Positions 1 to 10,568 are shown, numbered from the stretch's first letter. The stretch: 64,000 nt of DNA from Beta vulgaris subsp. vulgaris (GCF_026745355.1 NC_079209.1:12453813-12517812), one strand, 5' to 3'. Translations and numbers: made by a program. The notes: a model not told the origin generated them from the sequence alone.

Positions 1-506
1 TCATTTGCTTCCATGAGTTGGCACATTTATAATCAAAGGATTCACACTGGTTTAATTTTACTATAGGCCAAAAGAAGCAGAAGAGTCTTGACAAGAATAT
101 AGGGCGTTAATGCTAGTACTAGTACATATTCCCTCCATCTTTTTTCTATTGCAGCATTGACTCTTGGCACATAAATTAAGGAGGACATATGAGAGAAGAG
201 AGATAGAAAGAGAGAAAAAGAGAGACCCATGTACAAGAGAGAAATAGACAGAACTTCTGGTCAAATGTAGAAATGTTGCAACCAATATTGAACTTTCATA
301 AATGAGAATGTTCCAATGAAAAAATACAGAGAAAGTATTACAATAAACTATACATTTCTTATTTTATCACTACGAAGAATCAACACTCAATAGAATGGAT
401 CAACAGTCACAAAGTCGTCCAAGTTCTTCCATAAGAAACTAAGGGCTTTCATTTAATTAGAACTGCTTTTCCCTCAAAGAATACAATGTAATAAATGCTT
501 AAAAAT
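1..506. other. No gene recognised
   Basis: No plausible exon, RNA gene or bounded repeat was recognised. It may belong to a long intron of the STICHEL-like gene, whose first exon splices leftward from 3511, but no downstream exon of that gene could be found here. Confidence 0.5.
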
Positions 507-509
507 TCA

Positions 510-800
510 GAGCTTGTTTGGTTAACCTTCAAATACATGGGAAATTAGAATTCCTAGGAAGTAGGTATGTGTTGTTTGGTTGGCAAAAACATGGGAAGTA
601 GAACTTCCTAGAAAGTTCTATTTCCGACAAAATGAAGGAAATAACTTACCTAGGCCCCCCTAGGTAAGTGGAAATTCCCATGAAAAATAGAATTTCCCTT
701 GTTCAACCAAACAAAAAAATGTACTTCCTAGGAAATGAAATTTCATGGACAGTGCAAATTCAAGGGAAGCTATACTTCCCAACTTCAACCAAACGACCCC
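510..800. mobile_element. Tourist-like MITE (PIF/Harbinger type)
   Basis: A 291-bp element with terminal inverted repeats. The left end reads GAGCTTGTTTGGTTAA and the reverse complement of the right end reads GGGGTCGTTTGGTTGA. It is flanked by the 3-bp direct repeat TCA (507-509 and 801-803). The interior repeats paired motifs such as TTCCTAGGAA, so it could fold on itself. There is no coding capacity. A GTTTGG core in the inverted repeat and a 3-bp TSD are typical of Tourist elements, though TCA is not the usual TTA/TAA, so the superfamily is an inference. Confidence 0.65.
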
Positions 801-968
801 TCAGATATATTGGATGAATCATGAATGGATAGAGTATCGATACCCCCAGGCCATCATAGTTACTAATGAGGTTGATCAAATGATAAAAGACACCCTTGCT
901 TAACTATTCCAAATCTCCAAAAGCTACGAGGATAAGGGAAATTAACGGGCCAGTCCAAATGCTGAGAT

Positions 969-1112
969 TTTTTTTTTTTAATAAGGTAAGAAGAAACCTT
1001 AACAAGTTGGGGGAATAAAGGGGAACCCAACTTACCAAGGGTGAGAATCAATCCCAGCCGACCTCCTGGAACCGGGAGGGAAGCCCTAACCACTGGGCTA
1101 TCCCTCACTCTC
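969..1112 (-). mobile_element. tRNA-derived SINE
   Basis: A minus-strand short retroelement with an A-box-like motif (TAGCCCAGTGG), a degenerate B-box-like motif (GGGATTGATTCTC) and a terminal poly(A), seen as a T run at 969-980 on the plus strand. It is flanked by a 15-bp direct repeat with one mismatch: 954-968 (TCCAAATGCTGAGAT) and 1113-1127 (TCCAAATGCCGAGAT). Poly(A) plus a long TSD shows target-primed insertion. It encodes no protein and would depend on a LINE. Confidence 0.8.
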
Positions 1113-1127
1113 TCCAAATGCCGAGAT

Positions 1128-1842
1128 ATATGAAGCTGCCACCATACTTGAATTCGATATTTGGTAAGCTTTTACTTATAACAACATTTGTTGCAAGTAT
1201 TCAAATTGTGCCCAGAGATTGACTCTCGTTTATATCTCAGGTTTTGCTCCTTCCCTCTCACCTCCCAAGTCCCCACAGCCAGTGATACCCGCTTTGGAAG
1301 ATCTTGACTCTATTTGTTTGAAAGGGATCACGGTTTGTTTACATTCCTGATTGCTATGCCTAATGTGAATGATCTAATTGGTTCACCAAGAATTTAGACA
1401 TCACTTCTGCTTAATTTGTGAACGACTGAATTTCCCAATTTGGTTTAAGAGAATTGTGCCAAAAAAAAGTAATCTATTTCACATCATACTACACTTAAGT
1501 GCACTGTTTATAACACAGCCTCTACTCAGAAAGATTACTTCAAACAAGTTTAGCAGCTGTCTAAACAACAATATCTAGATAACCCTGTACAAAAGACCTG
1601 ATTTCTAGTACACACACAAAAACAGACACATTTACTCTCTGATATGCAATGCTATAATGTTCAACGGAAGCCATGCACTTGATAGGATCCTATGGTTTTA
1701 AATTCAATTGTTCTTTTGGAAAATAGATAAATTTTGTATCTATTTTGAATTGAAATGATCCCAATAAATGAATTTGTTTAAAGGATCCATGATTTGAGAC
1801 GTCTTCTTTTTTCTACTATGTTATAGATATTAGGAAGTGAAG
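1128..1842. other. No gene recognised
   Basis: AT-rich DNA with only short chance open frames. Nothing could be assigned. Confidence 0.5.
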
Positions 1843-1922
1843 TACTACCTCCGTTCCTTTTTAATCTATCCATTTTCTTTTTCGGGCCGTTTATTTTTAA
1901 TGATCACAATGTTACTTTATCT

Positions 1923-2819
1923 TAGAGATGGCCACTGGTGCGGGATGGGCGAGCTAGTCTATGGTCCCTACTTAGCCGGGTTGAGATTACCCGGGCCAGG
2001 ACCGGACCGTAAAATTCACGATTTGGGCCGACTGGTCCATGGTCTGAAAATTTTGGGCCCACAATGGTTTGTTACCGGTTTTCACAGTTCGAAAAACGGT
2101 CCGTGGGCCTAGCGGGCTGGCGGGCCAACATGAACTTTTTTTTAAAAAAAATATTTAATCATTGTAATCATTTATTATTGTTACATAAAACCTTTAAAAT
2201 TAATTAAAATATATACAATTATTGATATTAATAAATAATTTCATTATTTTTGAATTTGATTGAATTATAATACTTCCTCCGTCCCAAAATACTCTCGACA
2301 CTTATCAAGGCATGTAGTTTTAGATGATACGTTGTTGTTTGGTTACCAATTGTTATTAGTAGTTAGTAAAAGTAGTATTATATTATAAGGAGAGAGAGTG
2401 TGGGCCATGGTTAGAGTTGGTAGGTAATAAGAGTGGTATTATTTAATTTTGAGGAGAGAGGGTGTGGGCCAATAGTTAAAAGGTGGAATGATTAAAATAA
2501 TAGTGGGTCATATCCCAAAATAAAAGTGTAAAGAGTATTGTGGGACGGAGGGAGTATATGCAATTTGATTAAAATATATACAATTTGATTAAAATATTCA
2601 CAATTTGGTTGGATAATTACTTGGCTGGCTGGTCCGATTTCGTGGAGCGGGTGTGTGGATTTACTAGCGGGCTTTCGTGGTTTGGGCTTTGAAAATTTGT
2701 CCCACGGCCCACCAATTTCATAGCTTGAGCTGGGTTGGAACGGGCTTTTTGCGGGCTCATCCCACACAGCCCAAGAGGCGGGTTGGGCTGGGATTGGCCT
2801 GCAATGTTGGCCATCTCTA
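1923..2819. mobile_element. Non-autonomous hAT element
   Basis: An 897-bp element with ends TAGAGATGGCC and GGCCATCTCTA. An exact 8-bp direct repeat, CTTTATCT, flanks it (1915-1922 and 2820-2827), which is the hAT hallmark. The arms are unusually G+C-rich for the region (1930-2130 and 2625-2815). The centre is AT-rich and carries another Stowaway MITE. No transposase is encoded. Confidence 0.9.
2273..2554. mobile_element. Stowaway-type MITE nested in the hAT element
   Basis: Inverted ends CTTCCTCCGTCCCAAAATAC and CTCCCTCCGTCCCACAATAC (right end reverse-complemented) are flanked by TA at 2271-2272 and 2555-2556. The element is 282 bp and noncoding. It is the innermost of three nested insertions. 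Confidence 0.9.
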
Positions 2820-3075
2820 CTTTATCTATATAAGGTAAAATGCCCAATCATTATTCCCCACTTTTGTCCCCCATGTGGTATTTCACCAAATAAATTAATG
2901 CACTTAAAAACCTCCACCTACCCCCACTTTTCTCTCTCCTCTATTTTTTTATTTACTATTTGTACTTCTTACTCTCCACTTTTCATAAGTCCTCTCCTCA
3001 CTCCTCTATCTCCTACTTTTTCACTTTTTCTTGGTTCTAAGCAAAACTGTGTAGATTAAATAGGAACGGAGGTAG

Positions 3076-3511
3076 TAACATATATTCTTTTCTATAAGAA
3101 TTCGAACTTTGTTTGGAATGGAAGACATAGAATAATTATGAATGAACTCCAGATTCCAGAATATATTAATTTAAGTACTTATTTCTTTTTCTTCTATCAT
3201 GACTTAATTAGTCTAATTCATTTGGTGTTTTACTGGAGCAATAAATAAATCTTTCGTTACCTAGCTCTAATTTATAGATAACCATTTTCAGTCTGAGAAT
3301 TGGGTTAAATCAAAATTCAATGAGAAAACTTAATTCACATGGGCTCAAAGAAGAGTCAGTAATGTGCTCCACAATATAAAATCCAAAATAAGAATACCAA
3401 TAGAAGAAATAAACTAAATAGACTAGCAGCAAGATTGATAAACAAATTGTAAGATGCAAAAACCAAAAAGTTCTCTGCTAGATAAAAATATATGTTCATG
3501 CCAAAGCTTAC
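3076..3511 (-). other. Start of first intron of the STICHEL-like gene
   Basis: The donor GTAAGC on the minus strand starts at 3511. Reading past it gives a hydrophobic nonsense extension that ends near 3356, unlike the family. No acceptor followed by the expected C-terminal region was found to the left, so the intron continues into the TE cluster and probably out of the window. Confidence 0.7.
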
Positions 3512-5533
3512 CAATTCCTGAACCAAAGTCACTGAGATTCTCTGCCCCAATAAGCTTAATTGCTCGAGCGTCATCTCTGCGTCTCTCAAAGAACCATCTG
3601 ACCTGGATGCAACAAGCTTCAGTGCATCCCTATCGATGTCTAGACCTTCTTTGGTAGCAATCCACTGTAAAGCATATATAATATCTGCATCTTTCAATTT
3701 GGGAAAGAAAAACTTCTGGCACCTGGTAATTATTATATGGGGTAAAACATCCAGACTCGAACAAATGAGGACAAAAACAACACGCCTAGGTGCTCGATCA
3801 ATGACTTTGGATATTGCACTCCAGCAATCATGGGAAAGCGTATCACAATCATCAAATATGAATACTCTGTACTGAGATGCCTGCTGAGACAACATCATAC
3901 TCTCAAGCAAATCCATAATGCTCTCAAAGTCGAAATTACTCACAGGACCAACTTCTTTAATACTTCTACTTTTACCCATATCATGCGCAATGCAAGAACC
4001 ACAATAGCCGCAGGGTTTGGGATGTTCAGGCGACTGGCAATTCAAAGCTCTTGCAAATATACGTGCAGAGGATGTTTTCCCTGTTCCATGAGGCCCATAG
4101 AAGACATACAACAAACCCACCTTCTTCCGAACAATGGCATTAGAAAGAGCCTGTGCAACCAGGTTCTGGCCAACCAAATCTCTGAAAGTTCTTGGCATGT
4201 ATCTCTGCGTCAAGCTCTGATGTCTAGCAGCGCGTCCCCCTCTCAACTTGCGTTGGTTACCAGACCTAGCTTCAGAATCAAGGTCAGATTCAATTCCATT
4301 CTTCAAAAGGCTATCAGCAAATATGCCAAGCTCACCAGAGTAATCATGGGTCCAAGCAGCATTATCCGAGCTCAGTGATCCAGATCCTTCAACCAGTAAA
4401 GGCAAAGCCTCACCATTCGATTTACTAGATGAGCTCGACTGCTCTGACACTGCAGGAAAATCAGAAGCATCTCGTCCTTGGGGCATTTGATCACCTCTTT
4501 TTAACCTTGGATCAGACAGACCACATGATAAACTTCTACCAGCCATATCAAGAAATGACTTACCCCTGTGATGAATCCTTGACCAATTAAAGGGTATCCC
4601 ACATCCATTTCGTGGAGCCCTCGAAACATTATGCTCACCTACTTCCTCTTCTCCCTCTTGCATTGGATGCCTCTGCTGCACCACACCCTTTACTGATGAA
4701 TTTGAAGCCACGGATATATCCTTTTGAGCCCTGGTATCCCTCGGTGCATTGGCACCTGGTGTTCTTTTTAGTCTCCGAAACTTACGCCTCCTCACATTAT
4801 TAAAACCACTGCAGGTACCACGAACGCTAGGTTCCGCTTCTTCCAAAACCTTTTCCGATTTTGAATTCCTCCCATTACGATGTTTGTTAGAAGAGTGTAC
4901 ACCATCACTATCCATTGTCATCTCATGCAACTGTTGTGACAGATTGGGGCGACCCTCTTGGCTGCATTTCCCTGTTGGAGTGCTCTTTCTACTTTTCCGG
5001 TCAGAATTTCCAGAAACCCCTTGGGACAACTCTTTTCCGTTCTCATAAGGACGAGTCCCCTGGTAACCACCAGACAGGTCACTCTTACAGCTGGATTCTT
5101 TCTCTCTATCCCTTCTAACATCCCGTGCTCCGCTCTTGCTACTATACTCACTGCCTAATGCTGCTTGGTAATTAGTCTCCCCAACCTCAGGACTCTCAAG
5201 AGGTGGGGAACAGCGAGATAACCTTCCTCCATCCTTTGAATGCTCACCAGTCGATCGTCTTCCATTCTCAAACAGCTCCCCATCTTTGGACAACAGATCA
5301 GCTATGACAGGAGAATGCCATGGTGGGGGGCTAGCCGAAGGATCCCTAAGCGAACGAGACCTTTGAAGCACAATAAGGTCCCTCATAAGGGACCTATCAT
5401 GCAACATCGGACTATGCTTATGCATGTGATTTTTCAAATGAATACAGTTTGTCAAATGTATGTGGTTGCGCAGATGGTCACTAATATCACCATTGGCATC
5501 TTTGAGAATCCTATTGCGAACAGCCCTAGTCAT
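3512..5533 (-). CDS. STICHEL-like protein, exon 1 (DnaX-like AAA ATPase), partial gene
   Basis: The exon encodes 674 residues of a plant STICHEL-like protein, a family related to the bacterial clamp-loader subunit DnaX. The founding Arabidopsis member, STICHEL, controls trichome branching; the biochemical role of the plant family is poorly defined. The Met at 5533 is preferred over one ten codons upstream because MTRAVRNRILKDANGDISDH matches the conserved family start. Residues about 30-430 are a basic, Ser-rich, low-complexity region. The ATPase module follows: Walker A GPHGTGKTS at 480-488, four zinc-ligand cysteines at 499, 508, 511 and 514, a Walker-B-like segment FIFDDCD at about 558-564, then a sensor-1-like SSLDVLPH and GSLRDAE. 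The exon stops after LVQEL at a GTAAGC donor in phase 0. The C-terminal exons are missing from the window. The reading frame is intact, so the gene is probably functional. Confidence 0.9.
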
Positions 5534-5990
5534 GATCAAAATAATAATCACCCAAGATCCCAAAAGATTTCCAAATTAAGAGAAGAAATCCATAAGTGCC
5601 ACATTTTCCTTAAATCCAACACTACCCCAAAATCTGCTTCAGTTATCACTCAAAGCAAAGCAATTGCCACCCACCTATTCCACCCCAGTAATACCAACAC
5701 ATTTCTGAACCCCACTTCCAAGTTCAATCACTCCATCCAATTAATGACATATCCATTAATCCACCCAAACCTACAATTATGATCAACTCCCTTGCATAAA
5801 ACAAATCATAAATTTTCAAAAATTTACCCAAATAAACATACACTACTATCAACAAGACAACATTTTTAGCAACAAATAAGAAAAACCCAAAACTGACTAA
5901 ATTAGGCACCAACGGTCCAAAACTTATCAGAAACAGCTCAGCAGGGAAAACCCACAAAAAATTTCTTCAGCCTGGTCCTCCTGCAATTAA

Positions 5991-6264
5991 AACAAACCAA
6001 AACAAAACAAACCCAAATTTAGCAACAAACACAAAGTAGGGACATTAGAAAAAAATAAGACAAAAACTAAAATTCTTGACTAAATGCATTCAAATTTAGA
6101 AGAAACAGAAACATACACACATCAAATCAAACACAATGAAATGCTGCAAAATCAAAAGAGTAGTTGAGAAACAATCCAATAAAGAAGAAGAAGAAGAAGC
6201 TGAATTTAATAAAGTAGAAGAAAGAAAGATAAAAAGATAAACTACAACTACATAATACATTCAC
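5991..6264 (-). other. Probable intron in the 5' leader of the STICHEL-like gene
   Basis: On the minus strand a strong donor (CAG|GTGAAT, exon end 6265) and a T-rich acceptor (TTTTAATTGCAG, exon resumes at 5990) lie upstream of the start codon at 5533. This would make a 274-nt leader intron. The remaining leader (5534-5990) contains an upstream open frame of about 77 codons (5724-5957), so a second leader intron is possible. This is inferred from splice signals only. Confidence 0.45.
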
Positions 6265-6645
6265 CTGAATCAGAAGCAAAGTGGGCCTTTTATTAAAAAC
6301 AATGTTGGTTCCACCTCAAATAATAATAAAAAGTGATGGCACATATATAATACATTAGATCTCTTTGATATACTACTACTAAGTTTCACATGAACTGTGT
6401 TTTGTTGACAAGGGTTTCTTTCAAAGAAAACGACGGTGGGTGGTGTCACTGATAATGATAAAGAGATGTTTGAGGAGAGAGAAAATGAAGGTAAACAACT
6501 AACAAAGTAGTAGCTGAGACTTGAGAGTGGAGACTAGAGAAACAACAACAAGAGATGGATGTGGGAGAAAAACAAAACAAACATATTTCCAGCAAGAGAG
6601 GTGGGTGTGGGTCCCACAAATAGTCCCCAGTCAGAATCCACGTGG

Positions 6646-6828
6646 ATTCTGCATCCTAGCCGTTTGATATAACATGTGGGGTCCATTTATGTAATTTGGA
6701 TTTTGGACCATGTTGTAAATTGTAATGTGGAGTGGTAAGGAGAAGTTGCATCCCAGCCGTTGGATGTAGAATGTGGGGTGGGGTGGGGTGTAATTGGATT
6801 TTGGACCTTTTGTAATTGTCTTGTGGAG
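6646..6828. repeat. Diverged tandem duplication of about 90 bp
   Basis: Two adjacent copies (about 6646-6736 and 6742-6828) share the motifs GCATCCTAGCCGTT / GCATCCCAGCCGTT, ATGTGGGGT, AATTGGATTTTGGACC / ATTGGATTTTGGACC and TGTGGAGT. They lie upstream of the STICHEL-like leader and could belong to its promoter region or to an old repeat. Confidence 0.6.
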
Positions 6829-7055
6829 TAAAGAAGTTGCAATAAGGGTTAAAAAAATCATGAGATGAGACTCTTTTCCAAAGTTACCAATTTACTCGTA
6901 TACAAATTCCAAAGTTACCAATTGACTCATGGAATTGCTTCATTCTTATTAGGAAAGTAAACTCTTTTCTTAGTTTTGAAGGATGGAAAAAAGGAGCAAA
7001 TTTATGGTGAGGGTCAATATTGATAAGAATGCACTAAAATCAAGATTAACCCTAC

Positions 7056-7313
7056 TATCTAAGCTATATTCAATTCATCTTATTTTTACTTATTTAATAT
7101 CAGATTAAATGAAATCAGATCAAATAAGATTATATCAGATCACAATAAATAAGTTTAGCTCAGATCAAATCAAAAAAATAATCAGTTAAGATTATACTTA
7201 TATTTAAAAAGTTATTACTATATGTTATCATTATCATGATTATTATGATGATTATTATTAGTATTACTAATGCTATTATTATTATTGTTATTATTATTAC
7301 AATTATTGTTACT
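7056..7313. repeat. MITE-like left end and AT microsatellite
   Basis: About 7080-7190 repeats a degenerate unit of the type CAGATCAAATAAG. The same family appears inverted at 13222-13325, so the two look like opposite ends of one element family. About 7205-7313 is a (TTA/ATT)n-rich tract. No coding sequence is present. Confidence 0.5.
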
Positions 7314-7523
7314 ATTTTTTATTAAGAAAGGTAATTGGTATGAATACCAACCCCGACTAGGCTATTAGCCTACAGGGTACACCAGCTCAAAGATTGGGTA
7401 CAAGGCTAAACAACCCAGAAGTAAATGTCTTAATATATTGTTGGGATGAGAATTCGAACCCTGTGCAATGCCATGGAATGCGGGGTGATACGTATTACTC
7501 CACTGAGCTACCACCTCTCCCTC
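7314..7523 (-). mobile_element. tRNA-derived SINE, copy 1
   Basis: A minus-strand element whose 5' head resembles a tRNA: A box TAGCTCAGTGG (7500-7510) and B box GGGTTCGAATT (7451-7461). It ends with an A-rich tail near 7314. A close relative lies at 12853-13046. It is not a functional tRNA, because no acceptor stem or anticodon arm can be folded around the boxes at the proper spacing and it continues about 130 bp beyond the B box. Confidence 0.75.
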
Positions 7524-7848
7524 GATTATTATTACTATTAATATTACTATGTAATAGTACATTTATTCAAAAGGATTACTATTATTGTCGTTCTTGTACT
7601 TATTAATTATTAATATTGGTAATCATTATTAATATCGTTGCAATTATTATAAATGTCATTGATATCACTATTGGATCTATTTGTGTTCAAGAAAAAGAAT
7701 GTTCTATTGGCATGTTCTTTTTTTTATATATATTCTAATTAACAATTTTGATATGTAATATTCTTTTTGTTGTTGTACATGTAATGAACATGACAATAGT
7801 TTATGATGTTTATTTTATTTAACAATTTTGGCAAAATAATATAAAGTA
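7524..7848. other. AT-rich DNA, no gene
   Basis: ATT/AAT-rich sequence, partly shared with 13047-13145. Nothing else was recognised. Confidence 0.5.
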
Positions 7849-8066
7849 CTCCCTTCGGTCTTTATTAGTTTACCCGTTTAAATTTAGAAGAAACAATGTT
7901 GTAGGACATAAAAGGAAAAGGAAACTATTATTTTATGTTAAAGTTGAATGTATGTGCGACTGAAAGTTAGTGGTCACATTCCAAAAATAGAAACAAAAGA
8001 AATGGGTAAACTAATAAGGGACATCCCAAAAAGGAATACGGGTAAATTAATAAAGATCAGAGGTAG
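7849..8066. mobile_element. Stowaway-type MITE
   Basis: 218 bp with inverted ends CTCCCTTCGGTCTTTATTAG and CTACCTCTGATCTTTATTAA (right end reverse-complemented), flanked by TA on both sides. The interior matches the MITE at 23582-23743 (shared stretch AACTATTATTTTATGTTAAA), so both belong to one family. Confidence 0.85.
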
Positions 8067-8162
8067 TATATGTTACTAGTTTATGTAAAACATGAGTAGC
8101 ATGGGATAACCTAATGATGTTGATATCAAGTTCAAAAAAATTCCTACAAGGGATTCAACTTA

Positions 8163-8381
8163 GGGCTTGTTCTCTCCAGCTTATTTTCAGTTCAATTCAG
8201 TTCAGTTCTGTTCAATTCAGTTCAGTTCAGTTCAGCTCTAGACAATTCTTTTACTCTCACATATTACTATATATTTCAGTTCAGTTCAATTCAGTTCAGT
8301 TCAATTCAGTTCAGTTCAGTTCAATTCAATTTAGTTCAGTTCAATTCAGTTAAGCTATTTTATGCCGAAGAGAACAGGCCC
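8163..8381. mobile_element. Tourist-like MITE filled with a CAGTT pentamer array
   Basis: 219 bp with ends GGGCTTGTTCTCTCC and GGGCCTGTTCTCTTCGG (right end reverse-complemented) and a TTA duplication at 8160-8162 and 8382-8384. Almost the whole interior (about 8187-8350) is a direct array of the pentamer CAGTT and variants, interrupted once near 8237-8275. The repetitive Ser/Gln/Phe frame across it is an artefact of the array. Confidence 0.85.
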
Positions 8382-8666
8382 TTATATTTAAAAACAAAGT
8401 TTATACTTCCTCCGTTTTTAAATAAGTGCAACATAGAGAAGTGGCACACATACCAATGTTCCTAGAGAGAGAAAGTAAGGGACCACTTTTTCCCACCTTT
8501 AATGACTTCAATTAAGTGCTTAATTGCCAAAAGGAAATTTACCCAGCTGTCATTTTCAGCTGAGATTAAAAGCAAAAAGGGAGGGAAGTTCTAAAATTTG
8601 GGACCACTTTTAAAATTCAGCAAAAATTTGAATATTTGCCTCCAAAAATTACACTGCCATCACAAC

Positions 8667-8677
8667 TTTATATAAGG
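8667..8677 (+). promoter_or_regulatory. Probable TATA box of the MLE transposase
   Basis: TTTATATAAGG lies about 150 bp upstream of the transposase ATG at 8827, a plausible spacing for a short leader. Assignment rests on motif and position only. Confidence 0.5.
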
Positions 8678-8826
8678 AGTACTATTCACTCCATTTTTTA
8701 CAACAAGGGTTTTTTCAAAGCAAAACACACATTTAAACTAGAAGAAAAAAATTCACTGTCACTTTCTTTGACTTGCACACACTAAGCACTTTGATTTTCA
8801 ACATTTTTTTTTTCTACACAATTTCA

Positions 8827-10434
8827 ATGGATGAAGAAGACTTTGAGGCTTTTGTTGTGTTTGCTGGAATTGGAGAAGAATTTTGCATGGATGAAGAGGA
8901 ATTGCTACTGCTGGAAGGTTTGTTAGGGCAGAATTCAGCACATGACATGAGTGTTGAAGAGCTCCTAAGCTTGGAACAACATATGAGAGCCGATGAAGAT
9001 GAAGATGAAGATGATGCGGTATGGTACTTCTCTGACTCACATTTTGACAATGAAGAACATGACAACACAGAGCATGTAAATGAACAAGAAAATAACATTT
9101 CAACTAAAAAACCAAAGTTACGAAACAATTTAAGAAGACAACTAGTCCTTGACCTTTTTTCAGCCGCTTCACCAGAGCTTGTGTTGCCTAGGGGGATGGT
9201 GACTCATGTTGTACTCCAATATGCCATAAGTACATTCACTGTCAACAGAATTTGGGGAGAGGCCAAAAGACAAAAGTTGGATGGTTTGGAGGTTAATGTA
9301 TCAAGTAAAAAAATCAACAGTGGGAGAAAGCCCCTCATAACAGATGAGGAAGCTCTTAGGGCAGTTTCCTCTAAAGCAAAGAACTACCATCAGGTCATTT
9401 GCAAAGGTTAGCCCATCAACCATTTATAGGCTTCTCAAGAAAGGAATACTTAGGAGTCACACAAATTCCATCAAACCAAAATTGACACCAAAGCACAAAA
9501 CTAATAGACTAAAGTTCATTTTGTCACACATCATACCATACACAGTTAGAAGCAAGCCAAGGTTTGATTGTCTATACAATATGGTGCATATAGACGAGAA
9601 GTGGTTTTTTATGAGAAGAATTACACAAAGATTCTACTTACTATCTGAAGAAGAGGACCCATACAGGGCTTGTCAATCAAAGAATTTCATCACAAAGGTT
9701 ATGTTTGAAGCTGCAATTGCAAGGCCGATAATTACGCCTAATGGAGAGGTCATTTGGGATGGAAAAATAGGCATTTTTCCATTTGTAGATTATATTCCAG
9801 CACAAAGAAACAGCTCAAATAGACCAACAGGCACCATAAAAACAAAGGCAAAATAGAGTATAACTAAGGAAACCATCAGGGAATTGATAATCAATGTGAT
9901 ATTACCAGCAATAAGGGCAAAATGGCCTGATTTTGGGTGCAAAACAATCTGGATCCAACAAGATAATGCCAGACCCCACATTAGACCAGATGACATGCAA
10001 TTTTTGGAAGCTGCAAAGCAAGATGGATTTGATATGCATCTAATATGTCAACCTGCCCAATCCCAGATCTAAACTGCCTTGATTTGGGATTTTTCAAAGC
10101 AATTCAGTCCATACAACATCAATATTTTCCAGATACAGTTGACAAATTAATTGAGAGTGTTGTTGATGCATACAATTGCTATGATGCAAGGATCATTAAC
10201 TACACATGGTTGCATCTTATGTATGTAATGGTTGAGATCATGAAAGTAAAAGGGGGAAACAACTACAAAAACCCTCATAAAGGGAAGAAAAGAATGGACA
10301 GGTTGGGTCAATTACCCACATTTGTTGAGGTCTCAGAGCCATTAATCGATGTCACAGTGAACTACCCAAATGAAAACATAGTGAGTGGAGCAGATCCAAT
10401 GTGGGAGGGCATGGAATTAGGTCCAGAAATCTGA
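8827..10434 (+). pseudogene. Mariner-like (DD39D) transposase, inactivated
   Basis: The frame opens with an acidic N-terminus, then a helix-turn-helix DNA-binding region (around RKPLITDEEALRAV, and STIYRLLKKG), then the catalytic core. The three acidic residues are visible: HIDEKWF (about 9587), QQDNARPH (about 9957) and LNCLDLGFF (about 10070). The last two aspartates would be 39 residues apart, the plant MLE signature. The enzyme would cut and paste elements at TA. It is broken in three places: a frameshift near 9361-9366, an in-frame TAG at 9854-9856, and a second frameshift near 10058-10064 between catalytic residues two and three. The C-terminus (ending 10434) is otherwise well kept, so inactivation looks fairly recent. 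An intron at the first break cannot be excluded but no splice sites are evident. Confidence 0.88.
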
Positions 10435-10568
10435 ACCAACAACAAGAAATGGCAGTAAGCTTAGCACAACAACAAGTACCAAGCAGCAAGCAGAGTACAT
10501 TAGAGTAGTACAGTAAAGTAGCAGGAAGCAGACCCCTTTTTTGTAAATCTTAAGAAGAGAAGGTATAT

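Larger units (their letters stand above)
1845..3075. mobile_element. Stowaway-type MITE, split by a nested hAT element
   Basis: The left end (CTACCTCCGTTCCTTTTTAA) and the reverse complement of the right end (CTACCTCCGTTCCTATTTAA) are near-perfect inverted repeats. TA dinucleotides flank the element at 1843-1844 and 3076-3077, as expected for Tc1/mariner-type Stowaway elements. Without the hAT insertion and its duplicated 8 bp, the element is about 326 bp. It has no coding capacity, and its mobility would depend on a mariner-like transposase. Confidence 0.88.
8406..10568 (+). mobile_element. Mariner-like element (plant MLE), 5' part with transposase pseudogene
   Basis: The element begins with a Stowaway/mariner-like end (CTTCCTCCGTTTTTAAATAA) preceded by TA at 8404-8405. 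It contains a promoter and a transposase gene (separate entries). No matching right end was found downstream. The 3' flank is taken over at 10569 by another element, so the MLE may be truncated or its right end lost. Plant MLEs are the accepted enzyme source for Stowaway MITEs, several of which lie in this window. Confidence 0.7.

Noticed and set aside
863..1117. Minus-strand open frame of 84 codons
   Set aside because: It coincides with the SINE and its flanks. The peptide is a translation of the tRNA-like head and poly(A) tail.
7440..7523. Possible tRNA gene
   Set aside because: A and B boxes are present but no cloverleaf with acceptor and anticodon stems fits. A second copy and an extended body mark it as a SINE.
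8114..8353. Plus-strand frame rich in Ser, Gln, Phe and Val
   Set aside because: Translation of the CAGTT pentamer array in the MITE; no independent coding evidence.
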